NCBI GenBank assembly: GCA_032718475.1
Contig: JAUCBJ010009096.1
Span: 62,001 to 126,000 of the forward strand
DNA length: 64,000 nucleotides
DNA from: Nemertoderma westbladi
Lineage: Eukaryota; Xenacoelomorpha; Nemertodermatida; Nemertodermatidae
Direction of reading: 5' to 3'
In this document: in pieces, positions 37,001 to 49,000 of the stretch
Layout: each line of letters opens with the position of its first letter
How positions within the stretch are numbered: position 1 is the first letter of the stretch
Position numbers and translations under genes: made by a program
The notes under the pieces: generated by a model
What the model saw: only the letters and a program-made list of their open reading frames with translations
Told to the model about the DNA's origin: nothing
Databases searched by the model: none

Positions 37001-40000
37001 CACCTACATCGCCCTGGGTCTATAGCAATAGTGTTAACCGAAATTCCGACCATCTTCAGGATTTTATCTCTGGAAATGGATTGTTTTCGGCTGGAACCCA
37101 GTTAAAGAAGCGAACTGGAAAGCTATGGACTCATAGTGGACCCAGTGGTCACAAGTCCCAGATAGACCATATCCTCTTTCGTAGGAAATACAGGAGCTCT
37201 ATACAAGACTGTAATGCATTTACACTACGACCCTTCTGCAGTGATCACCGCCTTATTGTGGCCAAGGTAAGACTTAGTCTGCGTGCTAGCAGAACAACGA
37301 AATCTGCCTTGTCGCGGCATGACTGGTCCTCTCTGTTGCAACAGCCAAGTGTGAGATCCAGCTTCACACTACAGCTGAGCAACAGGTATGAGGTTCTTGC
37401 CTCTGAGGCGGCAGATCACTGAGGGCTATACTGCCTTCACAGAGGCAGTTAAGTTAGCAGCTGATAACTTTATAGAAGTAAAAGTGTCTGAGTCTGTACT
37501 CCCAGATATTCCCATTGGTGATATCTCCTTTGCAGAAGTGAAGGCTGCTGCAAAGAGCATTAAGACCAATCGTGCCAGTGGAGAAGATGGTGCTCCCCCT
37601 GAGGTCTTTAAAATACCTGAGTGTTTAAAGCTCATCTATCCCATCATAGTAGACCGAACAACAAGAGTCCCACAAGAAATGAAAACAAATAAGTTGGTGC
37701 CAGTTTCCAAGAAGGGCAACCTAACACTCTATGGTTCTTTTCGGGGAATCCCATTGATCTCGATTGCTGCAAAGCTATACAATAGAATTCTATTAAATCG
37801 CATCAGGGATCCCATTGAGAGACTGTTCCGTGGAAATCAGAATGGGTTCCGTAAAGGTCGTGGGACCATGGAGCCCATTTTGGCACTTAGAAGGATAATT
37901 GAAGAGTTATCAAAAAAGAAAGACAGGCATCTGGCTGTTATCTTTGTTGACTTCTTCAAGGCCTTTGATTCAGTCTCTCGCTCACGTATGTTCAGCATAC
38001 TTTCATTATATGGGATTCCTGATGAAATTATTGCAGCAATCAGATCAGTATACGATGGTTTGACAACATTTGTGTCTACTGTTGACGGTGACACAGAACC
38101 ATTTGAAGTGTTATGGGGCGTTCTCCAGGGAGACACACTTCCACCATTCTTGTTCATAATTGTTGTTGACTATGTTCTACGCATGTCCTTAGATCATCAT
38201 AATGATGATGGGGTGATGATAACTCCACCTACTGGCTCCAGAAGTCGAGGAAATCCTGCCTAATACCTAACTGATCTAGACTTTGCTGATGACTTAGGAG
38301 TACTCCCAGGATCACTAGAGGGAGCCCAATGGCTCCTCAGCTCATTAGAACATGCACTCCACCTACTGGCTCCAGAAGTCGAGGAAATCCTGCCTAATAC
38401 CTAACTGATCTAGACTTTGCTGATGACTTAGGAGTACTCTCAGAATCACTAGAGGGAGCCCAATGGCTCCTCAGCTCATTAGAACATGCTGCTTCTAGTG
38501 CTGGTCTTTTTATTAACTCCAGAAAGACCAACATTTTGACAGTTAACTTTGAAAGTCCTCAGCAAGTCTCTGATCGGATGAGCAAAGCTCAAAAGATGGT
38601 ATGCTTGAGCATGTGGATGACTTCTGTTACCTGGGATCATGGATCCGGAAGTCAGGTGAGGACCTTCGAATACGTAAGGGAAAGGCATGGGCAGCCTTGA
38701 ATAGGCTTTCCAGGATTTGGAAGTCACCGAGAATTAATCGGACACTTAAAAGGTCTGATTGTTTAGAGCAGCAGTAGTTCCAGTACTCCTCTATGGGAGT
38801 CCATGCTGGGCTCTAACTGCTGAGGACACCAAATCTCTGGATGGCACATTCACAAGAATGCTACGCCGGGTTCATTGTGTCAAGTACAATGCACACATCT
38901 ACAACCAGACACTATATAACATTGGAGGTTTCTCATTGGTTCCCCCAAGCTTGACACTAGAACAAAGTCGCCTCCACTTTGCAGGACATTGCTTTCGCCG
39001 TGAGGACCAGCCAGTGCATAATCTTGTACTTTGGCAGCCTCATGGAGTGAATAAGCATGGTGGACAGCCCATGACTTTCTTGAGACGCATCTTAAAGGAC
39101 ACTGGCCTTGAAGATGCTGATGATCTAGCAAATGTCATGGGTGATAGGGAGTTGTGGCTGTGCAATTTTGTTGATAAGCCAGCACAGCATTCTTAAAAAT
39201 GCAGCTGCAATGCAGCATGCCGATCCTAGTAGTTGCATTGTAGATACGAACCAGGTGAACCATCTCTTGCATTGTAGATTCGAACCAGATCAACCATCTG
39301 TTGCATTGTAGATACGAACTAGATCAACCATCTGTTGCATTGTAGATACGAACCAGGTCAACCGCCGATAGATGTACCATCGCTGAAGCTACAAGCTGTG
39401 ACTCCCACTACACCATGTATTCGGAGCACTAAATCGGCCCTGGATGCCTTTCATTTCGTTTCTTACATTCCAATTAAAGGCCATTTATACGAGTTAGATG
39501 GACTTAAACCTTACCCAATAGACCACGGTTAGTAATAAAGGCTACCCAATAGACCGCCACGGTTAGTAATAAAGGCTACCCAATAGACCACAGTGAGTAT
39601 TAAAGATTACTCAATAGACCACGGTGAGTAATAAAGGCTACCCAATAGACGACGGTGAGTAATAAAGGCTACCCAATAGACCACGGTGAGTAATAAAGGC
39701 TAACCAAGAGGCCACAGTGAGTAATAAAGGCTACCCAATAGAACATGGTGAGTAATAAAGGCTACCCAATAGACCACGGTGAGTAATAAAGGCTAACCAA
39801 GAGGCCACAGTGAGTAATAAAGGCTACCCAATAGAACATGGTGAGTAATAAAGGCTACCCAATAGACCACAGTTAGTAATAAAGGCAACCCAACAGACCA
39901 TGGTGAGTAATATAGGCTACCCAATAGACCACGGTTAGTAATAAAGCCTACCCAATAGACCACGGTGAGTAATAAAGGCTAACCAATAGGCCACAGTGAG

Positions 40001-43000
40001 TAATAAAGGCTACCCAATAGAACATGGTGAGTAATAAAGGGTACCCAATAGACCACGGTGAGTAATAAAGGCTAACCAAGAGGCCACAGTGAGTAATAAA
40101 GGCTACCCAATAGAACATGGTGAGTAATAAAGGGTACCCAATAGACCACGGTGAGTAATAAAGGCTAACCAAGAGGCCACAGTGAGTAATAAAGGCTACC
40201 CAATAGAACATGGTGAGTAATAAAGGGTACCCAATAGACCACGGTGAGTAATAAAGGCTAACCAAGAGGCCACAGTGAGTAATAAAGGCTACCCAATAGA
40301 ACATGGTGAGTAATAAAGGGTACCCAATAGACCACGGTGAGTAATAAAGGCTACCCAATACACCATGGTTAGTAATAAAGGCTACCCAATAGACCACGGT
40401 TAGTAATAAAGGCTACTCAATAGACCACGGTGAGTAATAAAGGCTACCCAATAGACCACGGTGAGTAATAAAGGCTACCCAATAGACCACAGTTAGTAAT
40501 AAAGGCAACCCAATAGACCATGGTTAGTAATAAAGGCAACCCAATACACCATGGTTAGTAATAAAGACAACCCAATACACCATGGTTAGTAATAAAGGCT
40601 ACCCAATAACTACCCAAGGCTACCCAGACTACAATGAAATGGCGTTTACCACCATATAACATATAACTCGCAGTTAAATATACTTGAACAGCTAAAAGAA
40701 CCACAGCATCTGCCGTATTAACCGGAGTACTAAATCACCAGTCTGTCCTACGCCAAGCAGTCCTGAAGTAGTACTGGGGTTAATTTAACTATTACGGTAT
40801 GTACAACTTAACAGAATTAATGCAGGAATAAACTTAGGGACATGAAGGTTGCAATTACTTGCATAAACTCTGAATAATAAGTATTACGCTACCTTTACAA
40901 TTATTAAAAACAAAACACAAACCGAAATGCTGACAGACTACCATCAAATCTAAAATAAACCACAGCAAATGAAGTTTCCGAAATCATTAGTTAGTACGCA
41001 TTCCAGACTACGACCCCGATCAAAGTGTAGAAAGGACCCGACCAAAGTCTAAGTCCCCACCTACTGTAAGAAAGGCCATCCCTACAGTAGTTGTATCAGA
41101 ACCTAGGTTAGTGGAGCACCATAGGTCTATTATAGGCACTAGGTCCCAGGTGAAAAGAGTTCAAGCTGCTGCAGCAGAACAGCCATGTCAGAATGAACCA
41201 CTGGAGACCCCTAAGCAATCCAATGGTAATAGCTCTAGTACAGAGGAACTGACACCTACCGCGGCTGATCAGAGAATATCGGAACTAGCTGATGCCAACC
41301 TACTCTTCTTTCTCCCTGGAGGGATGCTCACCCAAATCCTTCCAGCTTTGGAAGAGCATTTTGCGGACTGGGTAAAGAATAGAAGGCTGACTAAAGAGAG
41401 TTACGCCGGATATTCGTGGGAAGAATTGGAATCCCTAGTCGAATCGCAATGGAACTTTCCCAGACCCGGAGTTCCCTTTAACTTCTCAGAAGGTCCCTGG
41501 GAGGATTTACAACAGCTAGGAGTAAATTGGGAGACCCGAGACCCCGCGGTGTGGAAGAGGTCAGCATCCGGTTATGTACAGGGATTCTTTAATTCCCTGG
41601 GACGACTAGAAACTCAACTGTTCCGAGGACAGCTGGAACCTCAAGCGCAAGGACTACTCCTGTTCCAAGTGTGAGAGCAGATCTTAAGGATCAGGCTAAT
41701 TTTGTCAGCATTCAAAGAAGCCTCCAAAAGAAGACAAGATACCTCTCTGCATTAGCGGTGCGAGTATGGTTTCAACGAATCAACGATAAGGTCCAGGGAA
41801 TTGCCATGTGGAAGAACCAGTTAGCCGATCAACTCTTATATGGGGAATACACTGACACGGTTCTATCCTATGGAGAAGGGGAAGTAGAGCTCGAAGGGCA
41901 GCCTAAGAAAGATGCTATCGACATTTATTTATCGGATTATCAACGATTCATCGGAGATCGGGAGTTGAGAAGATGTCTAGCAGGACTGCACCGTAGCAGC
42001 AAAGCAGCCGGTAGTAACATACTGTACGCGATTTGTGCGGAGATGCAGGCTGCCAAACAGGAAATGGTGGACCAAGCAACTTTCATTGAGCAAGAGAGAT
42101 CCAAAGCAGTGAAAAGGAGACTGATAGAAGAGAAAGCCAAACGTGAAGCGGAAGCTGCTGAGGAAGTCAAATGAGAAGCAGAAGCTGCCAAGGAAAGAGC
42201 AAAACGAGAAGCAGAAGCAGCAGAGGAAAGAGCAAAACGAGAAGCAGAAGCAGCAGAGGAAAGAGCAAAACGAGAAGCAGAAGCGGCACAGGAAAGAGCA
42301 AAACGAGAAGCAGAAGCTGCCAAGGAAAGAGCAAAACGAGAAGCAGAAGCAGCAGAGGAAAGAGCAAAACGAGAAGCAGAAGCGGCAGAGGAAAGAGCAA
42401 AACGAGAAGCAGAAGCGGCAGAGGAAAGAGCAAAACGAGAAGATGAGGCAACTAAAGCACGTGCTGAAGCAGCAAAGGTAGAAGAAGAAACAAAAAGAGC
42501 AACTGCTAAGGCCGCATCTGAAGCGTTGGCTCAACTGGAATTAGAAGCTATCCAAATGAGACAAGAACTGATATGGAAGCAAAGAGAAACGGCTCAAGCC
42601 CAAATCAGAAGTCGTTTAACTTCCAAGAGACACAGATTTGCAACCTCCTCCAATGAAGGGACTATGACGGGATCAGAGTGTCGGAGTTACAAATCCAATT
42701 CAAACGGGTGTAGACGAGCTCCCATAGGAGGCAAATTACCTGATTTGCCCCCCTCTGTGAGGAGAGAATTGGTGGATTCAGAAAATTTCGCAAATCAATA
42801 AAACAGGTAGTCGAGTCAAATAGGCTCCACCTTGGTGTAGTGGTTGCATTGAATTCACATCTCCCGTAGGTCGTGGGTTCGATCCTCACATGGGCCAGGG
42901 CAGTTTTCGTTTCGGCACGAATGATTTAAAGGGACCAGCCAGGGCGCATATCTGCCTTGCATCCTTAAGTGGTAGCTAAATGAGTACTGGAGTTTCCTCT

Positions 43001-46000
43001 GGGGAGTAAAGTTCTGGGGGGACCGCACTGGAAATAAGTCATCAGACTTTGTGCGTAATCCCTGGCCTAGTGGCCGAAGAAAATTTACTTTACTTTACTT
43101 TACTTTAGGCTTCCCACTATTTTAGATGAGCCTGAAATAAGTAAGCCTTGTTGTTAAGTCTACTCCATTAAAGGAGACTCCTTTTCTACTCAGATATGAT
43201 TCTAGATTCCCTTTAGAAAGTACAAATCCCCCATTAACCAGCAGTCAGATCCCTGAAACCAAAATTTGCATGAAATCTCGCGACCAAACTTTTGGACATG
43301 GATTGTCCCTGGTGGCTCCCACACACCATCTGGCCACTCCTTTGGCGGCTCCCGCACGAGCGGTAGAGAGGATGGAAAAGGGGCGACAGGAGATAGATGA
43401 CGAGATCAAAATATCTCGGTCTATGGACCAGTTAAGGAAATTGACTTGTACTGTAAACACCTTAAAGGGGACAGTAAGAGACAGTAAACTTGAGTTGCAC
43501 GAGGTACAGCAACAAATCGCTCTTGAAAGTGATAAATTAGTCAACATAAAAAAGGGTATACCACCACCCCCTGCAACTGTATTTCAACCACTTAGGTCTG
43601 AATCATATGCGAGAGGTGTAGAGCCTATACGCATCTATACTGCTAGTGAAGTGGAAACTCTTATAGCAAATCATACCAATAATATTAATAGACCAACTTG
43701 TAATGATATCCCATATGTGCCTGATAGTAATCTGTAAAATATCTATTCGGATAATTCGATATTAAATAATACGATGGCTCAGGAGAGCTTTATGCGTCAG
43801 ATGGCGAGGACTGAGGCCCGACAAACCGTGAAAGTCGGCGAAGTCATTAAATTTGATGAAATGAGATGAAATGGTTGCCTTTTAATGAATATTATAAAGA
43901 CAATATACAAAACTCTGTCCTACTACTACTAGGATCGGCATGCTGCATTGCAGCTGCATTTTTAAGAATGCTGTGCCGGCTTGTCAACAAAATTGCACCG
44001 CCACAACTCCCTATCACCCATGACATTTGCTAGATCATCCGCATCTTTAAGGCCAGTGTCCTTTAAGATGCGTCTCAAGAAAGTCATGGGCTGTCCACCA
44101 TGCTTATTCACTCCATGAGGCTGCCAAAGTACAAGATTATGCACTGGCTGGTCCTCACGGCGAAAGCAATGTCCTGCAAAGCGGAGGCGATTTTGTTCTA
44201 GTGTCAAGCTTGGGGGAACCAATGAGACACCTCCAATGTTATATAGTGTCTGGTTGGAGATGTGTGCATTGTACTTGACACAATGTACCCGGCGTAGCAT
44301 TCTTGTGAATGTGCCATCCAGAGATTTGGTGTCCTCAGCAGTTAGAGCCCAGCATGGACTCCCGTAGAGGAGTACTGGAACTACTGCTGCTCTAAATAAT
44401 CGGACCTTAAGTTTCCGATTAATTCTAGGTGACTTCCAAATCCTGGAAAGCCTATTCAAGGCTGCCCATGCCTTTCCCTTACGTATTCGAAGGTCCTCAC
44501 CTGACTTCCGGATCCATGATCCCAGGTAACAGAAGTCGTCCACATGCTCAAGCATACCATCCTTTGAGCTTATGCTCATCCGATCAGAGACTTGCTGAGG
44601 ACTTTCAAAGTTAACTGTCAGAATTTTGGTCTTTCTGGAGTTAATAAAAAGACCAACACTAGAAGCAGCATGTTCTAATGAGCTGAGGAGCCGCTGGGCT
44701 CCCTCTAATGATTCTGAGAGTACTCCTAAGTCATCAGCAAAGTCTAGATCAGTTAGGTACTTGGCAGGATTTCCTCGACTTCTGGAGCCAGTAGGTGGAG
44801 TTATCATCACCCCATCATCATTATGATGATCTAAGGACATGCGTAGAACATAGTCAACCACAATAATGAACAAGAATGGTGCAAGTGTGTCTCCTTGGAG
44901 GACGCCCCATAACACTTCAAATGGTTCTGTGTCACCGTCAACAGTAGACACAAATGTTGTCGAACCATCGTATACTGATCTGATTGCTGCAATAATTTCA
45001 TCAGGAATCCCATATAATGAAAGTATGCTGAACATACGTGAGCGAGAGACTGAATCAAAGGCCTTGAAGAAGTCAACTTTTTTGATAACTCTTCAATTAT
45101 CCTTCTAAGTGCCAAAATGGGCTCCATGGTCCCACGACCTTTACGGAACCCATTCTGATTTCCACGTAGCAGTCTCTCAATGGGATCCCTGATGCGATTT
45201 AATAGAATTCTATTGTATAGTTTTGCAGCAATCGAGATCAATGAGATTCCCCGAAAAGAACCATAGAGTGTTAGGTTGCCCTTCTTGGGAACTGGCACCA
45301 ACTTATTTGTTTTCATTTCTTGTGGGACTCTTGTTGTACGGTACATGTCTACTATGATGGGATAGATGAGCTTTAAACACTCAGGTATTTTAAAGACCTC
45401 AGGGGGAACACCATCTACTCCACTGGCACGATTGGTCTTAATGCTCTGTCCTATCAAATGGAGAGAAGTTAAGATTCCTCATTGAGTGTTTGGCAGGCCC
45501 TCCTAAATTGATGGCGTTAAAGTTCATTGGACATCCTGACGGATTAGGACTAGTATGGGATACCCTAACTATCAGGTATGGAATAGGACTAATATAGCTA
45601 GATATTTGTATGCAAAGTTAGTGGCGCCCAGAAAACTCCCTAGCACAGGAATAATAGAGTTTTCCGATGAGGTTCAAGAGATCTGTAGACAGTTAGATTG
45701 GTTAGGTAAATCTCATGAGTACCAAAGTTCTATGATGGTAGGAGCTGTAGCGGCGTCTTTACCTAAGGGTGGAGTAGATACTCGTTGGGACAAAAAGGTA
45801 CTATACTTGGAAAATCAACATAAGAGAGATCCTACAATGACTGACCTTAGGTCTTTCCTGACTGGAGAGGTAAGATTACATCTGATTAAACAGTCTAGAG
45901 AGAAAACTCCTGAAACCAAGGTAAGCGAGAAACCAGTAGCTAGGAGAAAGGTAACGCCTGTATGTTACGCCGAGTATGAGAGTCAAACCTCTTACGATGA

Positions 46001-49000
46001 GGACATTGGACCAAACACTGCCAACGTCTACAACACAGATAAAAGCAAAGATGTAGAAAAACCCAAATATCGGCAGAAGGACGGAAAGAGAGAACAGCAT
46101 AAGACTCATCCGACGTCACCAAAAAGGACTCCTGGTAAGAAACCCGAAGAAAGAACTAGAGTGCAGAACACCGTACAACCTAAGGTAGATAAAGTTAAAC
46201 CTACATGTGTGTCATGTGAAGGACCCCATCACCTCAGTAAGTGTGAGGAATTCCTAAAGAAGGACCTCAGAGATAGACGTAGTGTAACTTGGGATAAGAG
46301 GTTATGTTACAACTGTCTGAGGAGGGGACATCAGAGGAAGAATTGCTATTCAGATGCTAAGTGCACTAAGTGCGGATCCAAACATCACTCATTGTTACAT
46401 AGCGAGTTTGACAAAGTGAGTGAGCCTGAGTTACATGTCCAATTTGGAGATGCTATTGATACAGACCAGAGTTCGGAGATGGAAGGATTCTACACCGATG
46501 AATTTTCCGATGAAAACGAATCCTGTTATCTTATCAACACGACGGTGTACCATGCCATTACCCATGAGGCGACTATCGACAGAGAGGAAGCCCAACTATC
46601 CCTTCCCGTTAAACAGTTCTCAGGTAAGGTCTCACAACCATCGAGAGGCATACGAGAATTCCCTGTGGTGCAGTTCAGGATACATGGACGAGGTAAGAGT
46701 TTAATTATTGATGCTCTCCTTGATTCAGGTAGTACAGGCACCTTTATAGACAAGGACTTGGCTGAGGACATATTTGCAGGACAGGAGAAATTACGAACTA
46801 AATTGAATCTCTCAGGAATCATGCAGGTATGGAAATCAACCGTTTCTACGGACTACTACATGGGATCACTATCAACTCCCAAGGATGAATCTGGTAAGAA
46901 ACGCATAAGGTCCATTAAGATGGTGGCGATTAAGAACTTTGCCGCTAGTCAAGTCGAACCTTATGACTGGGATGAAGATTCCTTCGCCCAGAGGCACCAA
47001 GTTCCCAGATTCAAACCCGATTATCCGGGAGTTTAGATGCTCATCGGCCAAAATACGCACAAAGCGCTCGAGACCCTCGAGAAACAACCCGCACGACCGC
47101 AACCTTTACAAACGTACACAGGAAGAACCAGAGTGGGTTGGTACATCACAGGACCCTCTGGATGGACCCTCCGAGAAAGGGGAGAGGACGACCATGTCCC
47201 TCAAGTGTGCAACAGCATAGAGGATGTGATGGATGAAACTCCATGCTCCTCGGATAATGACGATATACAAACAATATACAATGAGGAGAATGTTATCGAA
47301 CCCCTCACTGAAACTCAGACTTGGTTCAATCAAATCGAACTCTGTAACTTAACACAGCCTAATAACGAGCTGTTGGCTCAACGAGATCAACGAGGTAGTG
47401 GAGCCATACAATGCTAAATTGAGAGATGAACTAGCCGTCCGATCTTCACGCAAGAAGCTATGGAACCCAACTCGTATGATAGAGCCCTATCAGTATAGGA
47501 GGAAAGAGCTAAACAGATACAAGCGACGACTACTTGTTACTTAAAGGAGGAGGGTCGTTACGAGATTGGCTTACCTTTCCAGAAGAGAGGACCCAGCTTC
47601 GTAAACAATCAACCATTGGCCATCAAGAGAATCGAACAGCTACCTACATCGACGCTTGTCAAGGAATGACAAGGCTAAAGAGATGTATAAGACCCAGTTG
47701 AAAAAGTTCATCGACAAGGGATATGCAGAGCGAGTTCCCGCCGACACACCTGTGACAGAGAGAACGTACTATCTAACACACCACTACGTTCCCAAACTCG
47801 GAATGCCCAATGAAGTCCGGGTGGTGTTCGATGGATCTGCGTTATATAAGGGACAATCCCTCAACTCTAAGTTGGTGCCAGTTCCCAAGAAGGGCAACCT
47901 AACACTCTATGGTTCTTTTCGGGGAATCTCATTGCCATGGCAATTTTGTCGACAAGCCGGCACAGCATTCTTAAAAATGCAGCTGCAATGCAGCATGCCG
48001 ATACTAGTCGTAGTAGTAGCGCCCTTGGGAAGGTTTACAGCGATTTTATCTTGGGGATGGTATGGAAATAGAATTTGTAGTTAATGACTGTGCATTCCGC
48101 TTGGGGTTAGCGAGTGATGACGGACCTTGTATGTTTTAGCGTAACTATCAATAGTATATCTAAAAAAAATATATTTTTATAAATTTTTCTCTTTTATTTT
48201 CTTTCTCAAAAAATCTATGGTGCGCGGCGCCACGTGCCCCTATTGTGGATCCGCACCTGAATTAAGTCGCATTTGTTATATTGCAGGTCCGTGGGGCGGG
48301 TTGGAATGCTGGACGGACACGTTCAGACGCGTCATCGGTCTGAGAATCGGCGGGGCTCACGACGAGATTCGGTTCAACCTCCTCGCGGTGGTGGAGGACA
48401 GGGGAGTGAAAGCGAGCAAACAGCTGGGGAGACTGAAGGCCTGGGGGTCGGTGTTGCGTCGACTGCAGTCAGTGGCCCCCCGCCCCCAAGGGGGCGGGAT
48501 GGAGGGGAAACCCGAAACGGTGGGAAGGAAAACCGAGCCGAACCCAAGCAATCGATTAGACCGGCCGTTGGAAGACGAGGTTATCTGTAGCGATGAAGAT
48601 ATTTATGTTGAGGCGGAGAGCTTTCTCGTTAGTGACTTCGGTCGTCAGTTATCCATGGAGGCTCCAGTTATTTCTATGGCAACTGAGAGCGCGTCTCCAT
48701 CCGGCTGCGGGACTTTGATGTTGACGGAACTGGATGATGATGATATCGCAGCTGTTGAGGAGATGAGGAAGTATTTCCAGGAGACTGAAGTCGCTAAGGA
48801 CTATGTAGATGCTGAGGTGGGTAACGCACTACTATAGTCCATTGGATTAATTGTAATTATTATTCCTTTAATTGACAATCACTCATAAATGAACATAAAC
48901 ATGGCCTTGTTTGTAATAGGAATTATCGAAGTTGGCGCGCAGAGTTCAAATGGATAAATATCGTTGCGATGCGGTTTTACGGGAGGAAAAAGAGAAACTA

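Larger units (their letters stand above)
40995..48021 (+). mobile_element. BEL/Pao retrotransposon remnant with three nested insertions
   Basis: Gag-like, protease and the start of a Pao-type reverse transcriptase occur in order on the plus strand in BAP1 intron 4. The remnant is broken by a SINE (42827-43105), RTE copy B (43923-45443) and an internally deleted RTE copy D (about 47868-48021). It also has stops at 42172 and 47034 and frame changes near 41670 and 45580. The rest of the polymerase, integrase and 3' LTR are missing. It is a dead copy. Confidence 0.78.

Noticed and set aside
41940-42534. Minus-strand Cys/Phe- and Leu-rich frames
   Set aside because: Antisense readings of the 33-bp coiled-coil repeat of the gag remnant.
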